From Actinomyces ruminis (lineage in GTDB: Bacteria; Actinomycetota; Actinomycetes; Actinomycetales; Actinomycetaceae), in contig NZ_MTPX02000042.1 in the NCBI RefSeq assembly GCF_002154335.2, positions 1 to 64,000 of the forward strand: DNA of 64,000 bases. Direction: 5' to 3'. Both the position numbers and the translations under genes were made by a program. Numbering within the stretch: position 1 is the first letter of the stretch; every line of letters starts with the position of its first letter. Of the stretch, positions 27,796-38,196 are shown one piece after another. Below the pieces are notes generated by a model. That model had not been told where the DNA came from. It searched no databases and saw only the letters and a program-made list of their open reading frames with translations.

Positions 27796-28401
27796 TCAGA
27801 CGGCTTCGGCGGCGGGCTCGGGCGCGCCGCGGAACACCCACAGGCGCATCAGCACGTACAGGTAGATCCCCTCGCAGCAGGCCGAGATCAGTCGCGCCAG
27901 CTCCGCGTTCACGCCCACCAGGTGCAGCAGGCTGGACAGGCCCAGAATGAAGATCACGTACTGGGAGACCAGCCCGACGGCGTAGCGCGACCCCTGCGAG
28001 ACCAGCGACCCGTGCGCCTGGAAGTTCAGCCAGCGGTTGAGCAGCAGCGAGTACACGCCCGCGATCGCGTATCCCACGGTGACGGCCAGCGGGTAGAACC
28101 AGTGCAGGCGCTCATAGAACATTGTCAGGAAGCCGATGTCGATCAGGAAGCCGGAGCCATTGATGAGCGCATAGCCGACGAAAGTCACCGGCACACGGCG
28201 CCGAACGAATCCCGGAAGCAGCCGGTGGATGCGGTCGATGAGGTGCAGAAACACCCGCGGGGCGCGGCGCGCCGGATCCTGCAGGCGGGCATCGAAACGA
28301 CGCCGGGCGGCGGCCGTGGCCTTCACGGCATCCGACGTCCGGCCCGCGGGAGAAACTGGACGCTGCCCCCGCGCATTGCCGGACGTCGTAATGCTCGTCA
28401 T
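27796..28401 (-). CDS. GtrA family membrane protein
   Basis: 201 residues with a basic N-terminal ~75 residues and four membrane helices (V-G-Y-A-L-I-N-G-S-G-F-L-I-D-I-G-F at the first). N-R-W-L-N-F and V-S-Q-Y-V-I-F follow the GtrA pattern. GtrA proteins help move undecaprenyl-linked sugars across the membrane. ATG 28401 has GGAAGGAAG upstream; longer upstream starts are possible. No glycosyltransferase lies next to it. Confidence 0.78.
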   Translation of the reverse strand: MTSITTSGNARGQRPVSPAGRTSDAVKATAAARRRFDARLQDPARRAPRVFLHLIDRIHRLLPGFVRRRVPVTFVGYALINGSGFLIDIGFLTMFYERLHWFYPLAVTVGYAIAGVYSLLLNRWLNFQAHGSLVSQGSRYAVGLVSQYVIFILGLSSLLHLVGVNAELARLISACCEGIYLYVLMRLWVFRGAPEPAAEAV

Positions 28402-28520
28402 GATCTTCCTTCCGGGCGCCGACTCCGCTGCGCCTACGGAACCGAGTTTTGTGCGTCTGCGGGTTCCTCGCAACTCCGTGCGGATGAAGTCTGGATTCCG
28501 AAAGTATGAGAACAACCGGC

Positions 28521-28545
28521 TGCTCCTCCTACTGCAGGAGGAGCA
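28521..28545 (-). terminator. Short perfect hairpin between two minus-strand genes
   Basis: TGCTCCTCC and GGAGGAGCA form a 9-bp stem with a 7-nt loop. It lies about 80 bp beyond the stop of the HAD gene at 28624 and upstream of gtrA, so it is a likely terminator for the former. No T tract is present. Confidence 0.4.
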
Positions 28546-28623
28546 CCGCCGCGGGTTCGGTGAGATTCACGTACCTGCGCCCGCAGAGGCGGCGGAGCGC
28601 CCGAACGACCTGCTGGAGGCGGC

Positions 28624-29295
28624 TTAGGCTGCAGCGCCGCCGAGGGCGGCGACGATCTCCTGGCGCAGCAGGACGCCACCGGCGTCCGCCGGGTGATGCA
28701 CCGTACGGATGCCGAGCGCCGCCGCCGCGGACACATTGGCGGCGCTGTCGTCCACAAACAGCGCCTCTTGCGGGGCGACGCCCACCAGGTCCAGCACCAT
28801 GTGGAAATACTCGGGGCTGGGCTTGGCCACGCCGAGCATGCACGAGTAGGCGTCCACGTCGCACAGACCGTCGTACCCGAGCGTCGAGCGCATCCAGGCA
28901 CGACGCTCGTGCTGCTGGTTGGTCGCCAACGCGGTGGTGTAGCCGGCAGCCTTGAGGTCGCGCACCGTCTGCCAGGCGAGCGGGTCCGGTGTGGCCTGCC
29001 ACCACAGATCGAGCAACTCGTCCGCGCTCGCGCCGAGTCGCAACTCGTCTATCAGCCGGTCGATCAGGGTGCGCAGATCCTCGCCGCCCCTCAGAGCGGG
29101 TCCCTCTTCGGCGAGCAGGCGGCGGCAGAAGAGCTCCCCGCCGCCGTCGGTCAGCGCCTGCTCCCAGGGTGTGCCGATCAGCTGCAGCACGCCGTCGGCG
29201 TCGAGCAGCACGGCGCGCACCGGGCTGGTGCCGAGAGCGGGGATCGCGGGTGGGGCGGGCGAGGAGACCTGCGTCATGGAGAGATCGTGGCCCAT
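28624..29295 (-). CDS. HAD family hydrolase (beta-phosphoglucomutase-like)
   Basis: 223 residues. V-L-L-D-A-D-G-V-L-Q is the complete D-x-D nucleophile motif, A-T-N-Q-Q-H is motif II, V-A-K-P-S-P-E-Y-F supplies the lysine and F-V-D-D-S-A-A-N-V the metal-binding acids. A helical cap lies between residues 40 and 105. The substrate is not predictable. Starts at 29295 or 29277 are both possible; neither has a good ribosome site. Confidence 0.8.
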   Translation of the reverse strand: MGHDLSMTQVSSPAPPAIPALGTSPVRAVLLDADGVLQLIGTPWEQALTDGGGELFCRRLLAEEGPALRGGEDLRTLIDRLIDELRLGASADELLDLWWQATPDPLAWQTVRDLKAAGYTTALATNQQHERRAWMRSTLGYDGLCDVDAYSCMLGVAKPSPEYFHMVLDLVGVAPQEALFVDDSAANVSAAAALGIRTVHHPADAGGVLLRQEIVAALGGAAA

Positions 29296-29377
29296 GAGCG
29301 CCCGTTTTGCCAGGAGCCGCCCGGGCGAGCTGACGGTGTGCCGTGCCGGAACGGGACGAGATCATGGCGCTGGGTGG

Positions 29378-29408
29378 TTGACGTCACGCATTTCTTCGAC
29401 TAAGAAAT
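29378..29408 (+). promoter_or_regulatory. Probable promoter/operator of the alpha-galactosidase operon
   Basis: TTGACG, 17 nt, then TAAGAA could be -35/-10 elements. They overlap a perfect 7-bp inverted repeat ATTTCTT-CGACT-AAGAAAT (29390-29408). Placement about 100 bp before the operon fits a sugar-responsive repressor site. No dedicated regulator gene is adjacent. Confidence 0.45.
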
Positions 29409-29506
29409 AATCGCTATGCGTTCGTTCGGCCGCGCCGCAGCGGCCAGCCCGCGGGCACCCGTCCGCAATCCCAGCCGCAGATCCCACACAAGTCGAAGGA
29501 GACCCC

Positions 29507-31689
29507 GTGTCCCACTCTCGTACCGTCCACCTGCGCCGCGGCGGCACCTCGCTGGTCCTGGACCTGATGCCCGACCGGCACCCGGTCGTACGTCACTGGG
29601 GTGAGGATCTGGGCGAGTTCGATGGTGTAGCCCTGGCCGACGTCGCCGTCGCCCAGAACACGGCCACCGGCTCCAACCAGACCTGGACCACTCCCGACCT
29701 GCCCGTGCTGCCGCTGCCGCACCTGGCTGGTCGGCCCGTCCCGCCGTGCTGCTGCACCGCGCCGACGGCTCGGCCTTCTCCGTCCACCCCGAGACCGTCG
29801 CGCACACCGTCGAGACGATCGACACCCCCGGCGGGCAGGCCGACCAGGTCACCTCCACCGCCACCGACCCGGTCCACGGCATTGTCCTGACCACCGTGCT
29901 GCGCCTGGAGCCGACCGGCCTGGTGCGGCTACGCGCCGAGGTCACCGACGCCGCCGGCTCCGACGCCGCACCGCTGGAGGTCGATGAACTCACCCCGCTG
30001 CTGCCCGTGCCCGCCGACGCCACGGAGCTGCTCGACTTCACCGGCCACCACGCCTTCGAACGGCAGCCGGTCCGCACCCCCTTCACCCCCGGCACCCGCC
30101 TGCGGGAGTCCTGGGAGGGGCGTACAGGCCACGACGCCGCCACCTGGCTGGCCGCCGGCACCCCCCGCTTCGGCTGGCGCCGCGGCCGCGTTCACGCCGT
30201 ACACCTCGCCTGGTCCGGCAACACCCGCGCCCTGGCCTCCCATCCCGCTCAGGGCTACCGGCTATTGGGTGCGGGGGAGCTGCTCCAGCCCGGCGAGGTC
30301 GTGCTCGGCCCCAGCCAGAGCTACACCAGCCCATGGGTCGTCGGCTCCTGGGGCGAGGGCCTGGACGCGCTCGCCGCGCGGGCACACGCCCACGTGCGCG
30401 CCCTGCCCTCCTACCCCTCGCGCCCGCGCCCGGTGCTGCTCAACACCTGGGAGGCCGTCTACTTCAACCACGACCTGGACACGCTCAAGGCCCTGGCGAA
30501 TGAGGCGGCCGCCATCGGCATCGAGCGCTTTGTCGTCGACGACGGCTGGTTCGGGTCGCGCCGTGACGACACCTCGGGCCTGGGCGACTGGCAGGTCTCC
30601 CCGGAGGTCTGGCCCACCGGGATGGAGCCCCTGGCCGATCACGTGCACGGCCTGGGCATGGAACTGGGATTGTGGTTCGAGCCGGAGATGATCAACCGCG
30701 ACTCCGAGCTGGCCCGCACCCACCCGGACTGGATCCTGTCCGACGGGGCCGGCGGCGCCGTGGAGCACCGCCACCAGCGGGTGCTGGACCTGACCGCCCC
30801 GGGTGCTTGGGACTACCTGTTCGGCGCCCTCAGTGGCCTGGTGGAGCGCCTGGACCTGGCCTACATCAAGTGGGACCACAACTCAACGGTGCTCGCCGCC
30901 GGGCACATGGCCCCCAACGCGGCACTCGGCACCCGCTACGGCGCCCCGGCGATCCGCGAGCAGACCCTCGCCCTGTACCGGCTGCTGGACGCCCTCCACG
31001 AGCGCTTCCCGAAGCTGGAGATCGAGTCCTGCTGCGGCGGCGGCGGACGCATCGACTTGGGGATCATCGAGCACACCCAGCGCGTGTGGACCTCCGACTG
31101 CAACGACGCCCACGACCGTGCCAACATCAACCGCGGCACCATGCTGCTGCTGCCGCCCGAGCTGATCGGCACCCACGTCGGCTCCGGGCGCGACCACACC
31201 ACGCTGCGCAGCCTGGACATCTCCTTCCGCGCGGCCACCGCCCTGTGGGGACACATGGGCGTGGAATGGGACCTGCTGAGCGCCACCGACGCCGATAAGC
31301 AGGGCCTGGCGGAACTGATTGGTCTGCACAAGCAGCTGCGCCCGCTGCTGCACGCCGGCACCGTCGTCCACGCCGACGTCGACGAGGACGACGCCGTACG
31401 CATCCAGGGCGTCGTCGCCCCAGACCACTCCGACGCCCTGTTCGGATTGACCAGCCTGGGGCAGGCACTCGCCTGGCCCGGCGCCCCCCGGCCCCTGCCC
31501 GGCCTGGACCCGCAGCGCACCTACCGGGTGCAGCTGGCAACGCCCCTGTACGAGGGCCACATCTACGAGGCCGCCTGGACCCGCCCCGAGGGGGTGGTCC
31601 TGCCCGGCTCGTACCTGGTGAACACCGGCCTGTCATTGCCCGTCATTCACCCCGACCACATGCTGCTCGTGCGCGTCACCGCCGTCTGA
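29507..31689 (+). CDS. Alpha-galactosidase, GH36 (frameshifted)
   Basis: About 727 residues when repaired. Cytoplasmic glycoside hydrolase releasing galactose from raffinose or melibiose. GH36 landmarks: F-V-V-D-D-G-W-F-G-S-R-R, L-G-L-W-F-E-P-E-M-I-N, the nucleophile region Y-I-K-W-D-H-N and the acid/base region E-S-C-C-G-G-G-G-R-I-D...S-D-C-N-D. One base is missing near 29725 (expected H-L-G-W-S). First gene of a likely operon with two permeases and a binding protein. Confidence 0.88.
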
Positions 31690-31807
31690 GCCGCCCGGCG
31701 CGCCCCCGGCGGCGCACCGCCCGACTTGCCCGCGTCGTCGCATCGGAGCGATCTACTACCAACCCGTATCTCCCGATCCAAATCCCGCCAGGAATGGAGT
31801 ATCGCCC

Positions 31808-32716
31808 ATGTCCACAACAGCCGCTGCGACAGAGCCGTCGCTGCGCAGGAAACCGAAGGATGATCGCCTGCTGGGCATCGCCTTCATCATTCCCGCCGGC
31901 ATCGGTCTGATCGCCTTCTACATCTGGCCCCTCATTCGGGGCGTCTGGTTGTCCTTCACCGAGTACAACCTGCTGACCCCGGAGCAGTTCACCGGCCTGG
32001 CCAACTACAAGCGCATGATCGGCGACTCCATCTTCTGGAACGCCGTGAAGGTGACCTTGGAGTACGTCGTGATCAACATCGGTCTCCAGACGATCCTCGC
32101 CCTGATCATCGCCGTGCTCATGCAGCGCCTGACCCAGTCCACGCTGGTGCGCTCGATCGTGCTGACCCCCTACCTGGTCTCCAATGTCGTCGTCGCCATG
32201 CTGTGGCTGTGGATCCTGGACAACACCCTGGGCATCTCCAACGAGATCATCTCGGCGCTGACCGGGGAGAGCGTCAACTTCTTCTCCTCGACCCTGGCCA
32301 TCCCCACGATTGCCGTGATCAATGTGTGGCGGCACGTGGGCTACACCGCCCTGCTCATCTTCGCCGGTCTGCAGTCCATTCCGAACACGGTCTACGAGGC
32401 CGGCAAGATGGACGGCGCCAGCGAGTGGACCATGTTCTGGAAGATCACGGTGCCGCTGCTGCGCCCCATTCTGGCGCTGGTGCTGATTATGACGATGATC
32501 GGCTCCTTCCAAGTCTTCGACACCGTCTCGGTGACCACCCAGGGCGGGCCGGTCAACGCCAGCCGCGTGCTGCAGTACTACATCTACGACATGGCCTTCG
32601 GCCGCTTCCAGTTCGGCTACGCCTCCGCCATGGCGGTGGGGCTACTCATCGTCCTGGCCGCAATCACCATCCTCCAATACCGCATGACCCGTGCGGGCGA
32701 GACGGACCTGGACTGA
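31808..32716 (+). CDS. Sugar ABC transporter permease (MalF type)
   Basis: 302 residues with six membrane helices. The cytoplasmic EAA loop reads Y-E-A-G-K-M-D-G-A-S-E-W-T-M-F-W-K-I-T-V-P and contacts the ATPase. It follows the alpha-galactosidase and precedes a MalG-type partner by 16 bp, so it probably imports alpha-galactosides. No ATPase gene is in the cluster; a shared MsiK-like ATPase elsewhere is typical for actinobacteria. Confidence 0.88.
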   Translation: MSTTAAATEPSLRRKPKDDRLLGIAFIIPAGIGLIAFYIWPLIRGVWLSFTEYNLLTPEQFTGLANYKRMIGDSIFWNAVKVTLEYVVINIGLQTILALIIAVLMQRLTQSTLVRSIVLTPYLVSNVVVAMLWLWILDNTLGISNEIISALTGESVNFFSSTLAIPTIAVINVWRHVGYTALLIFAGLQSIPNTVYEAGKMDGASEWTMFWKITVPLLRPILALVLIMTMIGSFQVFDTVSVTTQGGPVNASRVLQYYIYDMAFGRFQFGYASAMAVGLLIVLAAITILQYRMTRAGETDLD

Positions 32717-32732
32717 GAGGAGACGAGCAGAC

Positions 32733-33674
32733 ATGAGCGCTTTGACTACTACCGCTCCCGACACGAGCCCCGCCGTCGAGGGCCGCCGCACCCGCAAGAA
32801 CGGCGTCTCCGTCGGGCGGGTGATCGCCTGGATCTTCATGGCCCTGGTAATGATCATCACGATCCTGCCCTTCTACTGGGTGCTGCGCACCGCCCTGTCC
32901 TCCAACGCGGGGATCACCTCCGATCCCACCTCGATCCTGCCGGTCGACTTCAACCTGCGCGGCTTCGCCCGCGTATTCGGCATGCAGTCCACCGAGGAGG
33001 CCCTGGCCGACGGCGGCTCCGGCGCCTCCATGAACTTCTGGATCTACCTGCGCAACTCGGTGATCGTGGCCACGCTGGTCACCGCCGGCCAGGTGTTCTT
33101 CTCCGCCATGGCCGCCTACTCCTTCGCCCGCCTGCGTTGGCGCGGCCGGGACGCCGTGTTCACCCTGTTCCTGGCGGCCCTGATGGTGCCTTCGATCTTC
33201 ACGCTGCTGCCCAACTTCGTGCTGGTCAAGCAGATCGGGCTGATCGACAACCTGCTGGGTGTTGCCCTGCCGACCATGTTCATGACGCCCTTCGCGGTGT
33301 TCTTCCTGCGGCAGTTCTTCATGAACATCCCCCGGGAGCTGGAGGAGGCCGCCCTGCTCGACGGCGCCTCCAAGATCCGGGTGTTCTTCCAGCTGATCCT
33401 GCCGATGGCCAGCGCGCCCATCAGCACATTGGCGATCATCACCTATATCACCGCCTGGAACGACTACTTCTGGCCCCTGCTGGTGTCCTACACGGACTCC
33501 TCGCGCGTGCTGACCGTGGCCGTCGCCGTGTTCCGGTCCCAGGCACCCACGTCCGGCACGGACTGGTCCGGCCTCATGGCCGCCACGCTCGTGGCCGCCC
33601 TGCCCATGCTGCTGCTGTTCATGGCGGCGGCCAAGCGCATTGTCAACTCCATCGGCTTCACCGGAATCAAGTGA
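32733..33674 (+). CDS. Sugar ABC transporter permease (MalG type)
   Basis: 313 residues with six membrane helices and a large loop after the first. The EAA loop reads L-E-E-A-A-L-L-D-G-A-S-K-I-R-V-F-F. C-terminal helices end at S-I-G-F-T-G-I-K, the typical MalG ending. Start ATG 32733 lies behind GAGAGGAGA. It is 8 bp from the binding-protein gene. Confidence 0.88.
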   Translation: MSALTTTAPDTSPAVEGRRTRKNGVSVGRVIAWIFMALVMIITILPFYWVLRTALSSNAGITSDPTSILPVDFNLRGFARVFGMQSTEEALADGGSGASMNFWIYLRNSVIVATLVTAGQVFFSAMAAYSFARLRWRGRDAVFTLFLAALMVPSIFTLLPNFVLVKQIGLIDNLLGVALPTMFMTPFAVFFLRQFFMNIPRELEEAALLDGASKIRVFFQLILPMASAPISTLAIITYITAWNDYFWPLLVSYTDSSRVLTVAVAVFRSQAPTSGTDWSGLMAATLVAALPMLLLFMAAAKRIVNSIGFTGIK

Positions 33675-33682
33675 GGAACGAG

Positions 33683-35059
33683 ATGAACCACAAGCTCATG
33701 CTCACCCGCCGGGGCCTGCTCACCGGTGCCCTCGCCGGCGCCACGGCGACGACGCTGGCGGCCTGCTCAGGCGGCGAGAATCAGTCCAAGTCCAACACGA
33801 TCGACTACTGGCTGTGGGACGCCAGCCAAGAGCCCGCCTACCAGGAGTGCGCCAAGCGGTTCAAGGAGAAGACGGGCATCACCGTCAACATCACCCAGAT
33901 CGGCTGGAACGACTACTGGACCAAGCTGACGGCCGGATTCATCGCCGGCACCGGCCCGGACGTATTCGTCGACCACATTGCCAAGTTCGCCCAGTTCGTC
34001 GACCTGGACGTGCTCGTGCCGCTGGACGAGCAGCCCGCCTGGAGCGGCGTCGACGAGTCCGCCTTCCAGGAGGGCCTGCTGGACCTGTGGAAGGGCGAGG
34101 ACGGACGCCAATACGGCTGCCCCAAGGACTGGGACACCGAGGCCATCTTCTACAACAAGGACATGCTCGCCGACGCCGGTATCTCCGAGGAGGAGATCCA
34201 GAACTGCGATTGGAACCTTGAGGACGGCGGCAGCTTCGAGCGGATCCTGGCCCGGCTCACCATCGACCAAAACAATGTGCGCGGCGACCAGGAGGGCTTC
34301 GACCCCAAGCATGTGAAGGTCTATGGCCTGGGGATCCAGGACTCCGGGTCCAACGACGGTCAGACTCAGTGGAGCCCCTTCACCGCCACGGTGGGCAACT
34401 GGCACTACACGGACAAGGAGACCTGGGGCACCCACTACCGCTACGACGAGGAGGACTTCCAGCGCACGCTGGACTGGTACTTCGGGCTGGTGGACAAGGG
34501 ATACATGAACCCCAACGGGGCCTTCTCCGATGCCACGAGCACGGACATTCAACTCGGCTCGGGCTCGATCGCGCTGGCCATCCACGGAGCCTGGATGTTC
34601 AACACCTTCGCGGGCCTGGACATCAACGTGGGCATCGCGCCTACCCCGATCGGACCCAACGGCAACCGGGCCTCCCTGTTCAACGGTCTGGGCGACTCGA
34701 TCGTCAAGGACTCCGACAAGATCGATCTGGCCGCACAGTGGGTCGCCTTCCTGGGCACGGCCGAGGCGCAGGACATCGTCGCCTCCTACGGCATCGTGTT
34801 CCCGGCGATCTCCTCTTCCACGGACAAGGCCATCGAGGTGTTCGAGGAGACCGGCCTGTCAACCGACCCGTTCACCGTGCACCTGGAGGAGGGCGGGCAG
34901 ACCTTCTTCTTCCCGTTGACCTACTTCGGTGCCGATGTCAACGCGATCATCACACCGGCGGTGGACGCGGTATGGGTGGACCGGGTGCCGGCGTCGACGC
35001 TCACCGGCTACAACGACCAGGTCAATCTGCTGTTCGAAACCTCCGCTCACAGTGAGTGA
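33683..35059 (+). CDS. Sugar-binding lipoprotein of the ABC importer
   Basis: 458 residues. The signal T-R-R-G-L-L-T-G-A-L-A-G-A has a twin-arginine look and ends in a lipobox L-A-A-C, so Cys28 would be lipidated and anchor the protein outside the cell. The rest is an extracellular family-1 solute-binding protein (K-E-K-T-G-I-T-V-N-I-T near 60-70; W-D-T-E-A-I-F-Y-N-K). Context implies alpha-galactoside uptake. Confidence 0.88.
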   Translation: MNHKLMLTRRGLLTGALAGATATTLAACSGGENQSKSNTIDYWLWDASQEPAYQECAKRFKEKTGITVNITQIGWNDYWTKLTAGFIAGTGPDVFVDHIAKFAQFVDLDVLVPLDEQPAWSGVDESAFQEGLLDLWKGEDGRQYGCPKDWDTEAIFYNKDMLADAGISEEEIQNCDWNLEDGGSFERILARLTIDQNNVRGDQEGFDPKHVKVYGLGIQDSGSNDGQTQWSPFTATVGNWHYTDKETWGTHYRYDEEDFQRTLDWYFGLVDKGYMNPNGAFSDATSTDIQLGSGSIALAIHGAWMFNTFAGLDINVGIAPTPIGPNGNRASLFNGLGDSIVKDSDKIDLAAQWVAFLGTAEAQDIVASYGIVFPAISSSTDKAIEVFEETGLSTDPFTVHLEEGGQTFFFPLTYFGADVNAIITPAVDAVWVDRVPASTLTGYNDQVNLLFETSAHSE

Positions 35060-35214
35060 ACGCCCATGACCGTATTCGTGGCGATATTCGCCGCCAGGAG
35101 ATGGCAAAGTCGGGTAGTGTGAACCCGACACCAGCCATCGCGCTGGTTCGCATCGGCGTACAGGTGCAGTCCCGCACCGCGGGCGCCGAACCCGGTTTTC
35201 TCTAAGGAGTACAC

Positions 35215-35481
35215 ATGGCCCAGGTCACCGCCACTATCGCCTCCAAGGTCGGCCTCCACGCCCGCCCCGCCGCGACCTTCGTCAAGGCCGTCGCCGAGAA
35301 GGGTGTTCCCGTCACCATCGCCAAGGAGGGCGGCGCCCCCGTCGACGCCTCCTCCATCCTGGGCGTCATGACGCTCGGTGCCGGCTTCGGCGACGTCGTC
35401 ACCCTCGCCTCCGACGCCGACGGTGCCGACGGTGCTCTGGAGGAGCTCAAGGCCCTGCTCGAGACCGACCTCGACGCCTGA
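35215..35481 (+). CDS. ptsH: Phosphocarrier protein HPr
   Basis: 88 residues. His15 in V-G-L-H-A-R-P-A accepts phosphate from enzyme I, and Ser46 in D-A-S-S-I-L-G is the regulatory site position. Preceded by AAGGAG and followed by a strong terminator, so it is a single-gene unit. No enzyme I or II genes are in the window. Confidence 0.93.
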   Translation: MAQVTATIASKVGLHARPAATFVKAVAEKGVPVTIAKEGGAPVDASSILGVMTLGAGFGDVVTLASDADGADGALEELKALLETDLDA

Positions 35482-35499
35482 CGCGCTAACCGCGCAAGA

Positions 35500-35554
35500 C
35501 GCGCCACCTGCGATTCCGCCTCCCTGAGGCGGAATCGCAGGTGGCGCGTTCTTT
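35500..35554 (+). terminator. Strong rho-independent terminator after ptsH
   Basis: A perfect 21-bp stem (35500-35520 with 35528-35548) with a 7-nt loop TCCCTGA, followed by TTCTTT. The most convincing terminator of the window. Confidence 0.9.
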
Positions 35555-35706
35555 GCAGCGGGACGGCATCGCGGCGATGGTCCTCGGGACACGTAAGATT
35601 CCGGGGCTTCGCTTGTTTCTGAATCCTTCAGCCTCCGGTCGGGGCTACCGGCGCGAGTGTGGTGCTTTAGGTCGGTGTGTCGTGGCGCGGTCGTCGGCGG
35701 ACTGCC

Positions 35707-35790
35707 CTGTTTAGACCGCCGACCTCCATTTGGACCGCCGCAGTGTGTAACTGGGGCGGTCCAAACAGACTTATGGGGTCCAAACCGACG
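35707..35790. repeat. Word array (TTTGGACC / GGTCCAAA), 19-nt period, copy 1
   Basis: TTTAGACC and TTTGGACC start at 35710 and 35729, and inverted GGTCCAAA start at 35758 and 35777; both spacings are exactly 19 nt. The outer arms CTGTTTAGACCGCC and GGCGGTCCAAACAG pair with one mismatch. It shares its word and spacer text (CAGACTTATG, GTGTGTAAC) with the larger array at 43.1 kb. Confidence 0.65.
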
Positions 35791-35836
35791 TGGGCAGTAA
35801 ACCCACGGCTAGAACGGCATGGTGGCTGGGGTGGCG

Positions 35837-35947
35837 TTGCACGACCTTGGGCGGTACTGCACGACCTTGGTGCGCCTTCCACGACCCCGGGGTGGTCGTG
35901 CAACAGGCACCAAGGTCGTGGAACGTGGCCCGGGGTCGTGCAAAACG
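35837..35947. repeat. Word array (CACGACC / GGTCGTG), 20-nt period
   Basis: ACGACC words start at 35841, 35861 and 35881, followed by inverted GGTCGTG at 35894, 35914 and 35934. All spacings are exactly 20 nt. Outer copies carry TTGG/CCAA or CCGG extensions. The 35.6-36.3 kb interval contains no gene I can support besides this array and its neighbour. Confidence 0.65.
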
Positions 35948-36309
35948 TGGAGCGGGTCAGTGGTTCGGGGGGCGCCACGCTCTCGGATACGGCCCACAGC
36001 GCGAGCCGGTCACGTGGGTGGGGCTACGGGCACCAAGACAGTCCAGTCTCCAGTGAGGCGGCGGGGCCGATCCAATTCATCCCGGATCCGCATACCGCAC
36101 AACACGGCCTGTAAGTGCGAGGCATGCTGAATCATGCTCCACCCCTGAATGATCCCTACTTTCCCGCCCACCACGTCAACGAAAAGCCCTGATCCTACAT
36201 ACGCAGTGGCGCCGATAATCCGCCATATCGATCTACCTCGGCGCCTATTCGGTAGGCCTGCCGGAGTGAGGTGAGATAGGACGGTGGGCTGAGCCGGTAG
36301 GGTGCGCCT

Positions 36310-36887
36310 ATGACGATCATTGCGGCGGCGGACGCTCCGCCCTGGGAAACCCCGGCCCGGCAGGCTGGGCCTGGTATGTGGATGAGGACTGCTGGGCTGC
36401 GGGCGGCTGGGAGAACTCCACCAATAATCGTGGCGAGCTCACCGCTGTGCTGGAGTTGCTGCGGGCGACGGCGCAGGCGGGGCTGGCCGATGAGGAACTG
36501 CTCATCCAGGCCGACTCCCAGTACGTCATCAACTCCCTGACCAAGTGGATCCACGGCTGGAAGCGACGCGGCTGGCGCAAGGGCGACGGCAAGCCGGTGG
36601 TCAACGATGACCTCATGAAGCAGCTGGATGCGGCCATGCGCGGGCGCAAGGTGCGCTTCGAATGGGTACGCGGGCACGTCGGCCACCCCCTCAACGAGGC
36701 CGCCGACCAGCGCGCCCGCGCCGCCGCCACCGCCTACCAGCGGGGCGGCAGCGTGCCGACGGGCCCCGGCTGGACCCGGCCCGGTGGAAGCACGCCCCTG
36801 GGCCGGGACGCGTCGGTGCCCGGCTCCGTGGAGACGGGCACCGAATCACGGCGACAGGTGTCGGCCGGGGCCGACACGCTCTTCTAA
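36310..36887 (+). CDS. rnhA: Ribonuclease HI (frameshifted)
   Basis: About 192 residues when repaired. Cleaves RNA in RNA-DNA hybrids. Acidic active-site residues are in A-A-A-D-G-S (once repaired), N-N-R-G-E-L-T-A-V, I-Q-A-D-S-Q-Y-V-I and N-E-A-A-D-Q-R-A, with histidine in R-G-H-V-G-H-P. One base is missing near 36336. The C-terminal ~50 residues (G/P/T-rich) extend beyond the usual 155-residue enzyme. Convergent with ackA, 28 bp apart. Confidence 0.87.
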
Positions 36888-36915
36888 CGCTCCTGCCGCC
36901 GTTGCTGCGCGGAGC

Positions 36916-38099
<1,184 letters not shown>

Positions 38100-38196
38100 A
38101 ATGAGCCTTTCGTAAGGTTGGATGCTGACGAATCGGGTAACGGGATGGTATCCGGCCGCAGCCGGCAGTGCCCCGGCCGGGGCGCCGGGGCACTGC

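Noticed and set aside
28434-28620. A small plus-strand gene between gtrA and the HAD gene
   Set aside because: No ribosome site, no family resemblance, and it contains the hairpin at 28521.
35500-35554. A small RNA or attenuator after ptsH
   Set aside because: The long perfect stem followed by a T tract directly behind the stop is adequately explained as a terminator.
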